Origin: Crocinitomicaceae bacterium
GTDB taxonomy: Bacteria > Bacteroidota > Bacteroidia > Flavobacteriales_D > Crocinitomicaceae
DNA length: 64,000 nt
Direction: 5' to 3'
NCBI GenBank assembly: GCA_016709005.1
Contig: JADJEU010000001.1
Location: 620,001 to 684,000, forward strand
The position numbers and the translations under genes are program-made. Shown here piece after piece: positions 1-10,000 of the stretch (the first letter of the stretch is position 1; each line of letters opens with the position of its first letter). The notes beneath the pieces were generated by a model, which saw only the letters and a program-made list of their open reading frames with translations, was not told the origin of the DNA and did no database searches.

Positions 1-1175
1 ATTTGTCCTTTTGAGTAATAAGAAATGGTCGTATTGGAACTATTCTCCGTTGGACGATATGCTTTAATCCAGGCATCAAAACTGGAGTGTGCTACACACT
101 GAACTTTATTCCCAGTTTGATTCTCTACATAGTTGATGGTTCCCATAATTTTACCCAGGTATTCATCTTGTGTATAAAATCCGGCACGTCTTAAAAACAA
201 CTCATCGTAATACGAAGTAAATCCTTCCATCACCCATAGCAAATCAGTATAATTTTCTTCGTCATAATTAAACGGTCCTAGGGCTTTTGGTCTGATGCGT
301 TTTACATTCCAGAGATGAAAATACTCATGTGCAACGAGACTCAAAAAACCAAGATAATCTGAGCCTTCATAAGTCCATCGATTTACCTCAAGTGTAGTAG
401 AATTCTTGTGCTCAAGTCCTCCAGAAGGATCGGTTACGTTGTGAATGATGAAGACATATTCTTTGTTTGGATTTTCACCCATTGCTTTTGTTTCAGCCTC
501 AATCACGCGTGCCATATCCTTTTGTAAAGTTGGAATATCGTAATTTCCTTCACCATACATGGCAACAGTATGATGAACACCTCCTGCTTCAAAATGAAAA
601 ATTTCCTGGTTCCCAATTTCAATTGGGCAATCTACTAACTCATCGTAACTTGAAAATGAGTAAACATTGTTGCCTTCACTTTTAAGAGAGGTTGATATTT
701 TTTTGAAAGTTGGGTGTGGAATAATTGTCAGTTTTCCTTTCAGATTTTGATTGCCCTCAACATACATAAATACACTTGTTCCGTTCAGGTAACCATGTGA
801 ATCATCCAGAAAACTTGTTCGCACAGATAGTTCAAACGCATAGACATCGTATGTAATGGAAATCGACTTTGCATCTTTGGTATTGATCTGCCATGAATTT
901 TTAGTCAACTTTTTTACGTCTCTGGAAACGCCTTTTTCATCTTTAGCATAAACCATGTTCACGTTTTTTGAAAACTCTCGAATCAAATATGAGCCTGGCG
1001 CCCAGGCAGGCATTTTCACAACCAGATTTGGTGATGTAATTCCGCTCACATTCATCTCAACCTGAAAGTAATGCGTGTTGGGTTTGCTCATTCCCAATTG
1101 ATAATTTACCTCAAGTGCAAGAGACGTAAACGAATAATAGCTCAGCGTAAGCACTAAAAAAATGATTTTTCTCAT
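1..1175 (-). CDS. M61-family metallopeptidase (glycyl aminopeptidase-like), 3' part outside window
   Basis: The gene runs off the left edge, so 391 residues are visible and the C-terminal part is missing. The start is the ATG at 1175-1173, followed by a hydrophobic signal peptide of about 20 residues, so the enzyme is exported. The gluzincin zinc motif HEYFH is at residues 283-287, and the expected third ligand is Glu317 in WVMEGFTSYY. This pair is typical of peptidase family M61, which in bacteria usually carries a PDZ domain further on (not visible here). The family cleaves N-terminal residues, often Gly or Ala. It is divergent from the lipoprotein gene at 1252, with about 75 bp between them. 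The family call is firm; the substrate is unknown. Confidence 0.9.
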   Translation of the reverse strand, partial: MRKIIFLVLTLSYYSFTSLALEVNYQLGMSKPNTHYFQVEMNVSGITSPNLVVKMPAWAPGSYLIREFSKNVNMVYAKDEKGVSRDVKKLTKNSWQINTKDAKSISITYDVYAFELSVRTSFLDDSHGYLNGTSVFMYVEGNQNLKGKLTIIPHPTFKKISTSLKSEGNNVYSFSSYDELVDCPIEIGNQEIFHFEAGGVHHTVAMYGEGNYDIPTLQKDMARVIEAETKAMGENPNKEYVFIIHNVTDPSGGLEHKNSTTLEVNRWTYEGSDYLGFLSLVAHEYFHLWNVKRIRPKALGPFNYDEENYTDLLWVMEGFTSYYDELFLRRAGFYTQDEYLGKIMGTINYVENQTGNKVQCVAHSSFDAWIKAYRPTENSSNTTISYYSKGQ

Positions 1176-1221
1176 CTACTTGATTTTGTTTCAAAAATAA
1201 GCATTTGCCCTAAATATTGCC

Positions 1222-1229
1222 TATTTTTG
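1222..1229 (+). promoter_or_regulatory. Bacteroidota-type -7 element (TATTTTTG)
   Basis: TATTTTTG matches the TAnnTTTG -7 consensus of the Bacteroidota primary sigma factor and lies 22 bp before the ATG at 1252. A TTTG at 1204-1207 is closer (14 bp) than the usual 18-20 bp for a -33 box, so only the -7 part is convincing. Confidence 0.45.
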
Positions 1230-1251
1230 TCTATATCATAAACCATACCTA

Positions 1252-2115
1252 ATGAAGTATTTTAGTTTAATTCTCTTTACTGCACTTTTTATTTCTGCAT
1301 GTAACACCAGCACACCAGACGGTACGAGCTCAACTGAGGAAAGTGAAGAACTTGCCAGATTAAAATCTGAAAACAGAGACCTGCAAAACCAATTGGAGAA
1401 TAAAGACTCAGCGTTGAATGATGCAATCATGCTGTTTAATGAGATTGAAGAAAATCTTGCAATGATTAATCTGAAAGATGATGAAATCAGGTTACGTTCA
1501 ACCAACGTTGAGCTTGCTGAAGATGGTAAACAATGGATTCTGCAGGAAATTCAAAACATCAATTACCTGCGTGAAGCTAATCAGAAAAAGGTTGAAGAAC
1601 TGAACAAAATGTTGAAGGCAGATAACCTTCAGATTCAGGAATTGCAAACAATGGTTAACAACCTGATGGGACAAATTCAATTGCAGGAAGAAGAAATCGA
1701 AATGCTGCGTCTGGAACTTTCAGATTTGGATAGAGAATATGTTGAGTTGCTGGAAGCTTATCAGGAACAAAGCCAAATTACTTTTGAAACGCTCAAAGAA
1801 TTGAACAAAGTATTCTATGCATATGGTACTGAAGAAGAATTAGTGTCAAACGGCGTTATTGTAAAAGAAGGTGGATTCATTGGTTTCAACAAAAAAGTAA
1901 GTCTGAAAGATGATTTCAACGATGAATATTTCACACAAATTGATTTGCAAAAAGATAAAACCATTCAGGTAACCGGATCTAAATTCAGATTTATCACTGA
2001 CCACCCTTCTACTTCGTATTCAACCGTGACAAACGGTCAAAATCATAAAATCACGATCAATGATCCAAATTCTTTTTGGAAAGTTTCCCGTTACCTCGTT
2101 ATTGTCGTAGATTAA
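1252..2115 (+). CDS. Coiled-coil lipoprotein, function unknown
   Basis: 287 residues. The N-terminus has a short hydrophobic stretch ending in the lipobox FISAC, so Cys17 should be lipidated and the protein anchored in a membrane. Residues ~30-185 are charged, Leu/Glu/Gln-rich and heptad-like, typical of a long coiled coil. The last ~90 residues are non-coiled and look like a small globular beta domain. No catalytic motif is visible. It is followed after 10 bp by a small membrane protein gene, probably in the same transcript. A structural or scaffold role at the envelope is a guess from architecture only. Confidence 0.75.
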   Translation: MKYFSLILFTALFISACNTSTPDGTSSTEESEELARLKSENRDLQNQLENKDSALNDAIMLFNEIEENLAMINLKDDEIRLRSTNVELAEDGKQWILQEIQNINYLREANQKKVEELNKMLKADNLQIQELQTMVNNLMGQIQLQEEEIEMLRLELSDLDREYVELLEAYQEQSQITFETLKELNKVFYAYGTEEELVSNGVIVKEGGFIGFNKKVSLKDDFNDEYFTQIDLQKDKTIQVTGSKFRFITDHPSTSYSTVTNGQNHKITINDPNSFWKVSRYLVIVVD

Positions 2116-2125
2116 AGTTGACAAA

Positions 2126-2443
2126 ATGGATGCAAGCGGAATTATAGCAATACTCATAATCCTGGTTTGCGTCAGTCTGTGGACCATTGCATTTGTGCAG
2201 TTAAATAAATACGGTGGGCAAAAAGGAATCCGTCAATTTTTCTGGATGCTGCTTACCATGTTTGCGATTGCAGTCTTGCTGTTTATTTTCTTTGTTATTC
2301 CAACAACCAACTGTGAAGGCCTGCTTTGTGGTATGGATGAAGCACTGACGTTTCTGATCGGATGTCTTTTTATGCTCGTTGTTTTTCCATTGATATTGAT
2401 TACAGTAAATGTTCCACTATTGAAACGTCAGCAAAAAAAATAG
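2126..2443 (+). CDS. Small three-helix membrane protein
   Basis: 105 residues with three hydrophobic segments (about 5-25, 38-60 and 74-97) and a basic C-terminal tail, so an inner-membrane protein. I do not recognise the family. A Cys-containing loop (NCEGLLCGMDEAL) lies between helices 2 and 3. It lies 10 bp after the coiled-coil lipoprotein and is probably cotranscribed. A diverged copy lacking the first third is found at 6390-6617, beyond the large T9SS gene, so this locus was duplicated. Confidence 0.7.
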   Translation: MDASGIIAILIILVCVSLWTIAFVQLNKYGGQKGIRQFFWMLLTMFAIAVLLFIFFVIPTTNCEGLLCGMDEALTFLIGCLFMLVVFPLILITVNVPLLKRQQKK

Positions 2444-2476
2444 TGATCATTTGTACAAGAAGAGCAAAGCATCTGA

Positions 2477-2728
2477 GCTTTATTCCATTCGCTTAGAGGT
2501 TTTGCAAGTGACCTGAATTCACAACGTCAAAATCATTCCTGTTACATTACAGAACCATTGTCAATTACATCAGATAATGTTGTACGAACTAGGCGTATGC
2601 TGCAATTTAATCTTACTGGAGCAGTTCAGATTAATGAAATATACGAAACGCCAGTGGTTACTGCTGCTCCACCCAACTATTTGCACACCCTAAAAAATAG
2701 AACTAACTTTGGAAGAACCAGAACTTAA
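2477..2728 (+). other. Coding-looking open frame without a proper start (possible gene remnant)
   Basis: This frame is open for 83 codons after a TGA at 2474-2476, but the first ATG is only at 2596 (43 residues left). The translation has a protein-like composition, including SITSDNVVRTRR and GAVQINEIYETPVV. It contains the promoter of the next gene, so it may be a decayed gene end or chance. No family was recognised. Confidence 0.2.
2680..2711 (+). promoter_or_regulatory. Promoter of the T9SS surface protein (TTTG-N20-TAACTTTG)
   Basis: A TTTG box at 2680-2683 and TAACTTTG at 2704-2711 with a 20-bp spacer fit the Bacteroidota -33/-7 promoter very well. The -7 box overlaps the upstream in-frame TTG at 2709, so that TTG cannot be in the mRNA. 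This supports the ATG at 2733 as the true start. Confidence 0.6.
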
Positions 2729-2732
2729 GCAC

Positions 2733-5700
2733 ATGAAATCAATATTAACTTATTTGAAAACGCTACCAATAGTTTTAGCAGCGGCCTTCGGCTTTAGCAT
2801 GAATGCCTATACCCAAATACAAATAGGGCAAGACATTGATGGCGAAGCTGTAGGAGACTGGTCGGGCTACTTAGTCAGCATGCCCGATGCCAACACCATT
2901 GCGATTGGAGCAGCCAATAATGACGGTAGTGGAACTGACGCCGGTCATGTAAGGATTTATACATGGAATGGCTCGATTTGGGTACAAAAAGGAATGGACA
3001 TTGACGGTGAGGCAGCAACTGACAATTCTGGTCGTTCGGTAAGCATGCCAGATGCGAACACCATCGCAATCGGCGCCTATGCGAATGACGGTTATGGCAC
3101 CGACGCAGGCCATACAAGGGTCTATACATGGAACGGTACAGCATGGGTTCAAAAGGGAATTGACCTAGATGGCGAAAGCACTGGTGACAACTCGGGATTT
3201 GCAGTAGACATGCCTGACGCCAATACAATAGCAATTAGTGCTCATCTCAATGACGGCACTGCCACGAGCGCCGGACATGTTCGGATCTATTCTTGGAATG
3301 GCTCAGCCTGGATTCAAAAAGGAATAGACATAAATGGAGAAGCACTTGGCGACAAGTCAGGTATTTCAATAAGTATGCCAGATGCCAACACGGTAGCTAT
3401 TGGCGCTGGATATAATAGCGACAGCGGATTCGAAGCAGGACATGTTCGAATCTATCAATGGGATGGCTCAGTCTGGACGCAAAAAGGAATCGACATTGAT
3501 GGCGAAGCAAGCGGAGATATGTCTGGCTGGTCGGTGTGCATGCCCGATTTGCATACAGTAGCGATTGGCGCATTTTACAATGACAGCAATGGGTCTGATG
3601 CTGGCCATGTGCGGATCTATGAATGGAATGGCTCGGCTTGGATTCAGAAAGGTTTAGACATCGATGGCGAAGCCGCCAGTGACCAATCAGGATTGGTAAG
3701 CATGCCTGACGCCAACACGGTAGCGATTGGCGCTATAAATAATGACGGTAACGGAGCAAATGCAGGACATGTGCGGATCTATGGCTGGAATGGCTCTGCG
3801 TGGCAGCAAAAAGGAATCGACATTAATGGTGAAGCAGTCAATGACTATTTAGGTTTGTTAAGTATGCCTGATGCCAATACAATCGCAGTTGGAGCCTATC
3901 GTAATGATGGCAATGGAACCGATGCTGGTCATGTGCGTGTGTACAAATTAAAAGGGGTTCAAGGATTGGTTTACAATGATATTAACCAAAATTGCATACA
4001 TGATGAGCTGGGGTTTGTATCCGGAATTGTAGGTATCATTGAACCTGGCAGCATTGTTGTTCAAACCAACTCCAACGGAATTTGGCAGTTAGACTCCTTA
4101 CCTGTTGGTGCCTACACGATCACTTTCGACACAACAGGAAATTGGCTGGCGACATGTCCTAACCCAATGAATTTTACAATAACCGACCCAACCACCATAA
4201 CAATGGTTACAAACTTTGGCATGGTAAATAACAATCCATGTTCTGAGCCGAATGTTAGTATTCACATGCCTACTATACGTCCGGGATTTAGTAATCAAAT
4301 GGTGTATGTGAATATTTGCAATGCGATCACTGGTACCGGAACTTTAAACTCTGATTCAGTTATTGTTGTTTTAGACGATTTGATAACAGTAGATGCTGCG
4401 TCAATAAGTTATACCGATTTGGGCAATAATACGTTTAGTTTTGATCTGGGAACGATTGATCCAGGCGAGTGTGTGAATTTTAATATCTCGACAACGCTGA
4501 GTAACTCAGCTATTCTTGGTCAAACTCTTTGTATGGAAGCTTTACTAGCTCCAATTGATTCATGTGACTTAGATACTATTCCAGCATCGCCACCATCTGA
4601 CTTTATTCCATGCAGTTTACCATGGGACAATTCCTCCCTTTCAGTGGAAGGTGAATGTGTGAATGATAGCATCGTATTTACCGTTACCAACACAGGCACC
4701 CCTGGAAGTGGTGACATGGACTGTTTTTCACCGGTGAGATTATACATTGACGGAGTATATATCTGGTTAGATTCACTTCAACTAAACGGAGGTGAAAGTT
4801 TTGTTTACAACTTTGCGGGTGATGGGCAAACGTGGCGGTTGGCAGTAGATCAACATCCACTGCACCCAGGAAATTCAAATCCCAATGCTACCATAGAGCT
4901 TTGTGGAAACCCTGCTAACTGGACACCAGATCTAGTGAACCTATTTCCACATGATGATTTTGATCCGATCAATGATATTTACTGCGGACAAGTTACGGGA
5001 AGCTATGACCCGAATGATAAAACAGGTTTTCCATTAGGTATTGGTACTGATCATTTAGTAGCTGCCAACGGAAAGATGGATTATGTGATCCGTTTCCAAA
5101 ACACAGGAACTGATACTGCATTTACAGTGGTTATCCGAGATACTTTAGATCTGGATTTGGATATTTTTTCTGTACAGCCTGGGGTAGCAAGTCATGCCTA
5201 CACATTTCAAATGTATGGACCGAGAGTTCTGGAGTGGACATTTAACAACATCTTACTGCCAGACAGCAACGTCAACGAACCTGCCAGTAATGGCTTTGTA
5301 ACGTTTACGGTAAATCAGGCGCCAAATCTTGCTGATGGTGCAGAAATCAATAATACCGCTAATATCTATTTTGACTTCAATCCACCAATCATTACAAATA
5401 CAACTAGTCATAAGATTGGCAGCGAAATAGGAATAGCAAGCTGGACTGAGGAGTACGATACCTCTTTGACTTCTTGTAATGAATATGTATACAATGGTCT
5501 CACATATACCGAATCTGGAAACTATTATCAGGTAATAGAAGGTTTGTCAACAGATACGCTGGTGACCTTGCATATCAACATCAATAACCCTTCTACAGGC
5601 ATTGATATTCAAACGGCTTGTGAATCTTATCTATGGATAGATGGAAACACTTATTCAATATCGAACAACACGGCAACTCACACGTTGATAAATAGCTCTG

Positions 5701-6365
5701 GATGTGATAGTGTGGTTACTTTGAATCTATTGATAAATAATCCAACTGCCGGCACAGATATACAAACAGCATGCGGTTCTTATGTTTGGATTGACGGAAA
5801 CACCTATACAACCTCTAATAACACGGCAACTCATACCTTGACGAATATGGCAGGTTGTGATAGTGTCGTAACCTTGAATTTAACGATCAATAATGTTTCT
5901 GATTTAACAACAACACTTAGTGATATTACCGTGACAGCAAACAACGCAAATGCAAGCTATGTTTGGGTAGATTGTGATAATAATTTTGCTCCTATTTCAG
6001 GAGAAATGGGTCAGTCATTTATGCCAGCAGAAAATGGAAATTACGCAGTTGTCTTATCAGAAAACGGATGTGTAGATACGTCCGATTGTATAGCCGTTAC
6101 AACTGTCGGAATTATTGAAAATACCTTGACAGAAAACTTTGTCATCTATCCAAACCCAACGAATGGCCAGGTAAATATTGTTTTTGAAAATATTCAGGAG
6201 GAATTGAATGTTTCGCTTCACTCTGTTTCTGGTCAATTATTGGAGACACAAACTTTCAAGAACTCTTCCACCGTAACATTTGAAATTGAAGGTGCTGCTG
6301 GTGTGTATTTTCTGAAGTTAAACTGTAACGATCAAGAAGCGACAATTCGGGTAGTGAAGGAATAG
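2733..6365 (+). CDS. Large secreted surface protein: seven FG-GAP-like repeats, DUF7619-like domain, T9SS type A sorting tail
   Basis: 1210 residues from the ATG at 2733, which gives a signal peptide of ~25 residues. Residues 32-408 are seven repeats of 55, 55, 55, 55, 55, 54 and 48 residues. Each contains DI(D/N)GEA, MPDANT, AIGA and AGHVR(I/V)Y, which resembles FG-GAP/beta-propeller repeats and has the right number for one seven-bladed propeller. About 409-490 looks like an SdrD/Cna-B-type sandwich (GLVYNDINQNC). About 757-894 resembles the DUF7619/DUF11-type repeat (SYDPNDKTG to FDFNPPIITN). Next come short Cys repeats ending in GCDSVVTLNL, then a T9SS type A C-terminal domain from ~1133 (VIYPNPTNG). 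It should be exported by T9SS and attached to or released from the cell surface. Ligand unknown; adhesion is a reasonable guess. Confidence 0.85.
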   Translation: MKSILTYLKTLPIVLAAAFGFSMNAYTQIQIGQDIDGEAVGDWSGYLVSMPDANTIAIGAANNDGSGTDAGHVRIYTWNGSIWVQKGMDIDGEAATDNSGRSVSMPDANTIAIGAYANDGYGTDAGHTRVYTWNGTAWVQKGIDLDGESTGDNSGFAVDMPDANTIAISAHLNDGTATSAGHVRIYSWNGSAWIQKGIDINGEALGDKSGISISMPDANTVAIGAGYNSDSGFEAGHVRIYQWDGSVWTQKGIDIDGEASGDMSGWSVCMPDLHTVAIGAFYNDSNGSDAGHVRIYEWNGSAWIQKGLDIDGEAASDQSGLVSMPDANTVAIGAINNDGNGANAGHVRIYGWNGSAWQQKGIDINGEAVNDYLGLLSMPDANTIAVGAYRNDGNGTDAGHVRVYKLKGVQGLVYNDINQNCIHDELGFVSGIVGIIEPGSIVVQTNSNGIWQLDSLPVGAYTITFDTTGNWLATCPNPMNFTITDPTTITMVTNFGMVNNNPCSEPNVSIHMPTIRPGFSNQMVYVNICNAITGTGTLNSDSVIVVLDDLITVDAASISYTDLGNNTFSFDLGTIDPGECVNFNISTTLSNSAILGQTLCMEALLAPIDSCDLDTIPASPPSDFIPCSLPWDNSSLSVEGECVNDSIVFTVTNTGTPGSGDMDCFSPVRLYIDGVYIWLDSLQLNGGESFVYNFAGDGQTWRLAVDQHPLHPGNSNPNATIELCGNPANWTPDLVNLFPHDDFDPINDIYCGQVTGSYDPNDKTGFPLGIGTDHLVAANGKMDYVIRFQNTGTDTAFTVVIRDTLDLDLDIFSVQPGVASHAYTFQMYGPRVLEWTFNNILLPDSNVNEPASNGFVTFTVNQAPNLADGAEINNTANIYFDFNPPIITNTTSHKIGSEIGIASWTEEYDTSLTSCNEYVYNGLTYTESGNYYQVIEGLSTDTLVTLHININNPSTGIDIQTACESYLWIDGNTYSISNNTATHTLINSSGCDSVVTLNLLINNPTAGTDIQTACGSYVWIDGNTYTTSNNTATHTLTNMAGCDSVVTLNLTINNVSDLTTTLSDITVTANNANASYVWVDCDNNFAPISGEMGQSFMPAENGNYAVVLSENGCVDTSDCIAVTTVGIIENTLTENFVIYPNPTNGQVNIVFENIQEELNVSLHSVSGQLLETQTFKNSSTVTFEIEGAAGVYFLKLNCNDQEATIRVVKE
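2826..3956 (+). repeat. Seven in-frame ~165-bp tandem repeats within the T9SS gene
   Basis: Seven consecutive coding units of about 165 bp (the last two have lost one codon, and the last is cut short) encode the DI(D/N)GEA...AGHVRIY blades. The units are diverged at the DNA level, so this is an old repeat array and not a recent expansion. Confidence 0.85.
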
Positions 6366-6389
6366 GCATCAGCCTATTTAAGAAGTAGA

Positions 6390-6617
6390 TTAAAACAATT
6401 CTTCTGGATGTTGATCACCATGTTTGGCCTGGCTGTTTCTACTTTTTATTTTCGTCGTATTCCTTCTGCCAATTATGAGGGACTTCTATGCGCCGTGAAT
6501 CAAGCACTCATTTTTCCAATTAGTTGTATTTTTATGCTGATCGTTTTTCCTTTGATAATGAACACAATTAATGCTCCATTATTGAAGTGTAAGCAAAAGA
6601 ATGAAGATTGTAATTGA
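6390..6617 (+). pseudogene. Truncated duplicate of the small membrane protein gene at 2126
   Basis: From 6396 the reading frame gives QFFWML(I/L)TMF, then EGLLC, then FMLIVFPLI and PLLKC(K)QK, matching residues ~39-103 of the protein at 2126-2443 along its whole length. The first ~35 residues, including helix 1, are missing and the only ATG (6408) is internal to the conserved part. It begins directly after the stop codon of the T9SS gene and shares its frame. It could be read by reinitiation, but it is more likely a decaying copy. Confidence 0.65.
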
Positions 6618-6650
6618 TGATAGCTTGATTAAGCCATTTAATGAAAGCAA

Positions 6651-7031
6651 TTAACCTAGTTCAGAGGACTGATCTTTTTTGGCTTCAATACTTTTTACAG
6701 TGTTGATCGGAGCTGGATTTTCATCATCAAGTTTGGTGAGATTCTCCAATTCTTTGATCTCAGAATTTTTTGTGAGATCTTGTAATTCTTTTAATTCAGA
6801 TGTTTTGGTTAGTTCATCAATAGTTGGAACATTTAAATCACGGCGCATTTCCAGAGCAGAATTCTGGATGTCCTGTTTAATTTCATCACTGGCAGCTTTA
6901 ATTTCGCGCATACCTTTTCCCAGATTTTTGACAATATCCGGAAGACCTTTAGAACCAAATAGCATTAGCACGACCAGAATGATCAGGATAAATTCGCCGG
7001 TACCGATGCTATTTAAAAATAATAAGTTCAT
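6651..7031 (-). CDS. tatA: Twin-arginine translocase TatA/TatE-family subunit
   Basis: 126 residues. The N-terminal helix (~10-27) is followed by the hallmark FGSKGLPDIVKNLGKGMREIK (FG hinge plus amphipathic helix), then a long charged tail rich in Lys, Glu and Asp. This is the pore-forming TatA-type component that exports folded proteins. The tail is longer than in E. coli TatA but usual in Bacteroidota. No tatC is present in the window. It lies downstream of secDF on the same strand, separated by a strong terminator, so it probably has its own promoter. TatB identity is not excluded, but the short first loop favours TatA/E. Confidence 0.88.
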   Translation of the reverse strand: MNLLFLNSIGTGEFILIILVVLMLFGSKGLPDIVKNLGKGMREIKAASDEIKQDIQNSALEMRRDLNVPTIDELTKTSELKELQDLTKNSEIKELENLTKLDDENPAPINTVKSIEAKKDQSSELG

Positions 7032-7033
7032 TC

Positions 7034-7068
7034 AAAAAAAAAAGCCTCCCCAAAGTTAGGAAGGCTTT
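7034..7068 (-). terminator. Rho-independent terminator of secDF
   Basis: Read on the minus strand, a hairpin with arms AAGCCTTCC and GGGGAGGCTT is followed at once by a run of about ten T (the A run 7034-7043 on the plus strand). It lies about 20 bp after the secDF stop. Confidence 0.8.
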
Positions 7069-7087
7069 TGATTAAGTTGGTTAAATA

Positions 7088-10000
7088 CTATAAACTTTTC
7101 GGTTCATCTTTCTTTTTAGTGAAATCAAGAACAGAAGGCGTTGCAATACAAATAGATGAATAAGTTCCAACAACAACACCAATCATGATTGCAAAAATGA
7201 ATCCTTTGATCGCCTCACCACCAACGATAAACATGGCAAGGAGAACGATAAACGTTGTCATTGAAGTATTGATTGTTCTGCCTAATGTTGAGTTAACAGC
7301 CAAATTAGTAAGTTCTTTTACTTCTTTCTTAGGATACATTGTAAAGTACTCACGAACACGGTCAAACACAACCACCGTATCGTTGATTGAATATCCCACT
7401 ACCGTTAGGATTGCAGCTATAAACGCTTGATCAATCTCCAATGAGAAGGGAAGAATTCCCCAGAACAGAGAGAACAAACTCAATACAATTAAAACGTCAT
7501 GCGCCAATGAAATTGTTGCTCCTAAACCATATTGCCATTTACGGAATCGGATGAGGATGTACATAAAGATTACAACCAGCGAGATCACAACTGCATAGAT
7601 CGAGTTTTTCTTCAAATCTTTCGAAATAGTTGGTGCAATCATTTTTTGCTCAATAATGGTGTACTCCCCTATTTCAGAAAGCCCAACACGCAAAGTAGAA
7701 TCTACCATATTGTTGGCTTCATCTGTAACCTCTGTCACACGATACTTTGTGGTGATTAAAGCGGTTTGCTTATTATCCACACGTTTAACCTGTGGTGCTG
7801 CACCTCCAAAATTGTCCGTAAGAGCCTGAGATATTAATTCAGGATTAGCCTCTTCCTTAAACTCAACTTTATATTGGCGACCACCTTGAAAATCTACACC
7901 CAAATCCAATCCTCTTGTAAATAAAGAGATCAAACCAACAGTTATAACTGCTCCGGAAATCAAATAAAACAAACGACGCTTAGCAACAAAAGGGAAGTTC
8001 AGATTCAAGAACCACTTTGCAGTCATTTTTGTGCTGAAATTGATTTTTTTGTCTTTATCCAGGAAGTAAGTTAGTATCAAACGTGTAATAACCAATGCGG
8101 CAAACATTGAAGTAAAAATACCGATGATCAAAGTTGTAGCGAATCCTTTGATAGGCCCCGTTCCAAATACTGCAAGTACGATACCTGTTAATAATGTAGT
8201 AATGTTACCATCCAAAATTGAAGACAAGGCGCGAGAGTATCCATCCGCAACGGCAGCTTTAATGCCTTTACCAAGTCGCAACTCCTCACGGACACGTTCA
8301 AAAATAAGTACGTTGGCATCTACCGCCATACCAATTGTCAGAACGATACCTGCAATACCAGGTAAAGTTAAAATTGCTTTCAACGAAGCAAGTGCTCCAA
8401 TCAAGAAGAAAATGTTTACAATCAAGGCGATGTTTGCAATCAAACCTGCACGACCGTAGTAGAATACCATATAAACAAGTACCAACAAGAATGCAACCAC
8501 AAATGATAAGAACCCAGCATCAATGTTTGACTGCCCCAATGAAGCTTCAACAACACTTTCATCAATAATTCTTGCAGGCGCAGGAAGTGCCCCGGCATTT
8601 AATAAACCTGAAAGTTCAGCGGCTTCCTTTAAGTCGATTGTAGGACCTGTGATTTCTGAGTAACCATCATTCATCTGACCTTGAACTACCGGAGCAGAAT
8701 AAACCATGTTGTCCATGGTAATTGCAATTTGCTTTCCAACGTTTTTACCAGTCATGTTTGACCATTTCTCTCTACCAATCTGAGTCATAGACATAGTCAC
8801 ACGAACTTCACTTGGATCCTGAGGATTTGTTGAATAACCAGCTCGGTCAATGTCTTCACCATTTACTTCAGCCCCAGAAGAAGGAACTTTGATTGCGTGA
8901 AGTCTGATCAAACCTGTATTTAATTTATTGTCATCTAAAACTTCTTTAGCCTCCCACATGAACACTAAATCTTCTGGCATAAACTCCATCAATTTTGGAT
9001 GATTCAAACGGCCATTTAGTTTTGCAGTATCACGAACTGAAGCATAACCAACTACAGAACCTTCACTGAATCCTTGTGGCTGATTTTGATCATTGTAAGT
9101 AAACGAAGGAGTTAACATTGAAGTAATCGGGAACTTTTTGTCCTTTTGTTCAGCAGTCATATTTTCTACCGAAGTAGTATCTTCTGTTTCAGCTGCATCA
9201 GTAAGCAAGTCATCTCCCGTTTTAGTTGTATCCGTTGTTTCAGTCAATGCCAAAGCACTTGTATCTGCAACTGCATTTGTATCAACAATAGCTTCAACTT
9301 CCTCAGTAACTGGTTGCGCCAAAAATTTACTTAATTCACTTTCTGCACCGATTAGTCTATTTCCAATACCATCAACGGCGTTGTCATAAACTTCGAAGAA
9401 TTCAAGGTTAGCAGTAGCCTGCAAACGACGACGAACTGATTCTTTATCTACAACACCGGGTAATTCAACATAAATACGATTCGATCCTGTTTGTTTTTGA
9501 ATAGTTGGTTGTGATACACCAAAAGAGTTTACACGTTTTTCAATGATGATTTCTACACCATCTAGCGCGCTTTCAGCTTGAGTCTTCAAAAAGGCAATAA
9601 CATCATCGTTAGTGGCTTCGGGAGAAACCTGATCACGGTTGTGCGGGTGGAAAATTTTAGCAAGAGATGCCTCTGGATTTAATTTCTCAAACTCTGCCTG
9701 AAACAAGTCAATGAAGTCACCCTCACCGTTTGCTGTGCGAACCAATGCGGATTCGTATGGTTTTTTAAATTGTGGATTACGTGTATTGCCAGCCAATTCA
9801 CTTACCAATTCCGGAACAGAAATCTCTAGTGTAACACTCATCCCGCCCTGAAGGTCAAGACCAAAGTTTAGCTCACGTTCTTTACACTCAGCATAAGTAT
9901 AACCGAAAAAGTGCACACCTTCGTTTGCAACATCTTTCAAATACTCTTCGCGGTAATAATTGGCAATCTGATCTTGGTGAAGTGAATCTGCAGCAAGGTA

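Noticed and set aside
2871..3234. Two overlapping minus-strand frames in the repeat region
   Set aside because: They only mirror the periodic sequence of the T9SS repeats on the other strand.
8124..8459. Long plus-strand frame opposite secDF
   Set aside because: Antisense to a well-conserved SecDF coding region with full family motifs; it is a shadow frame of AT-rich coding DNA.
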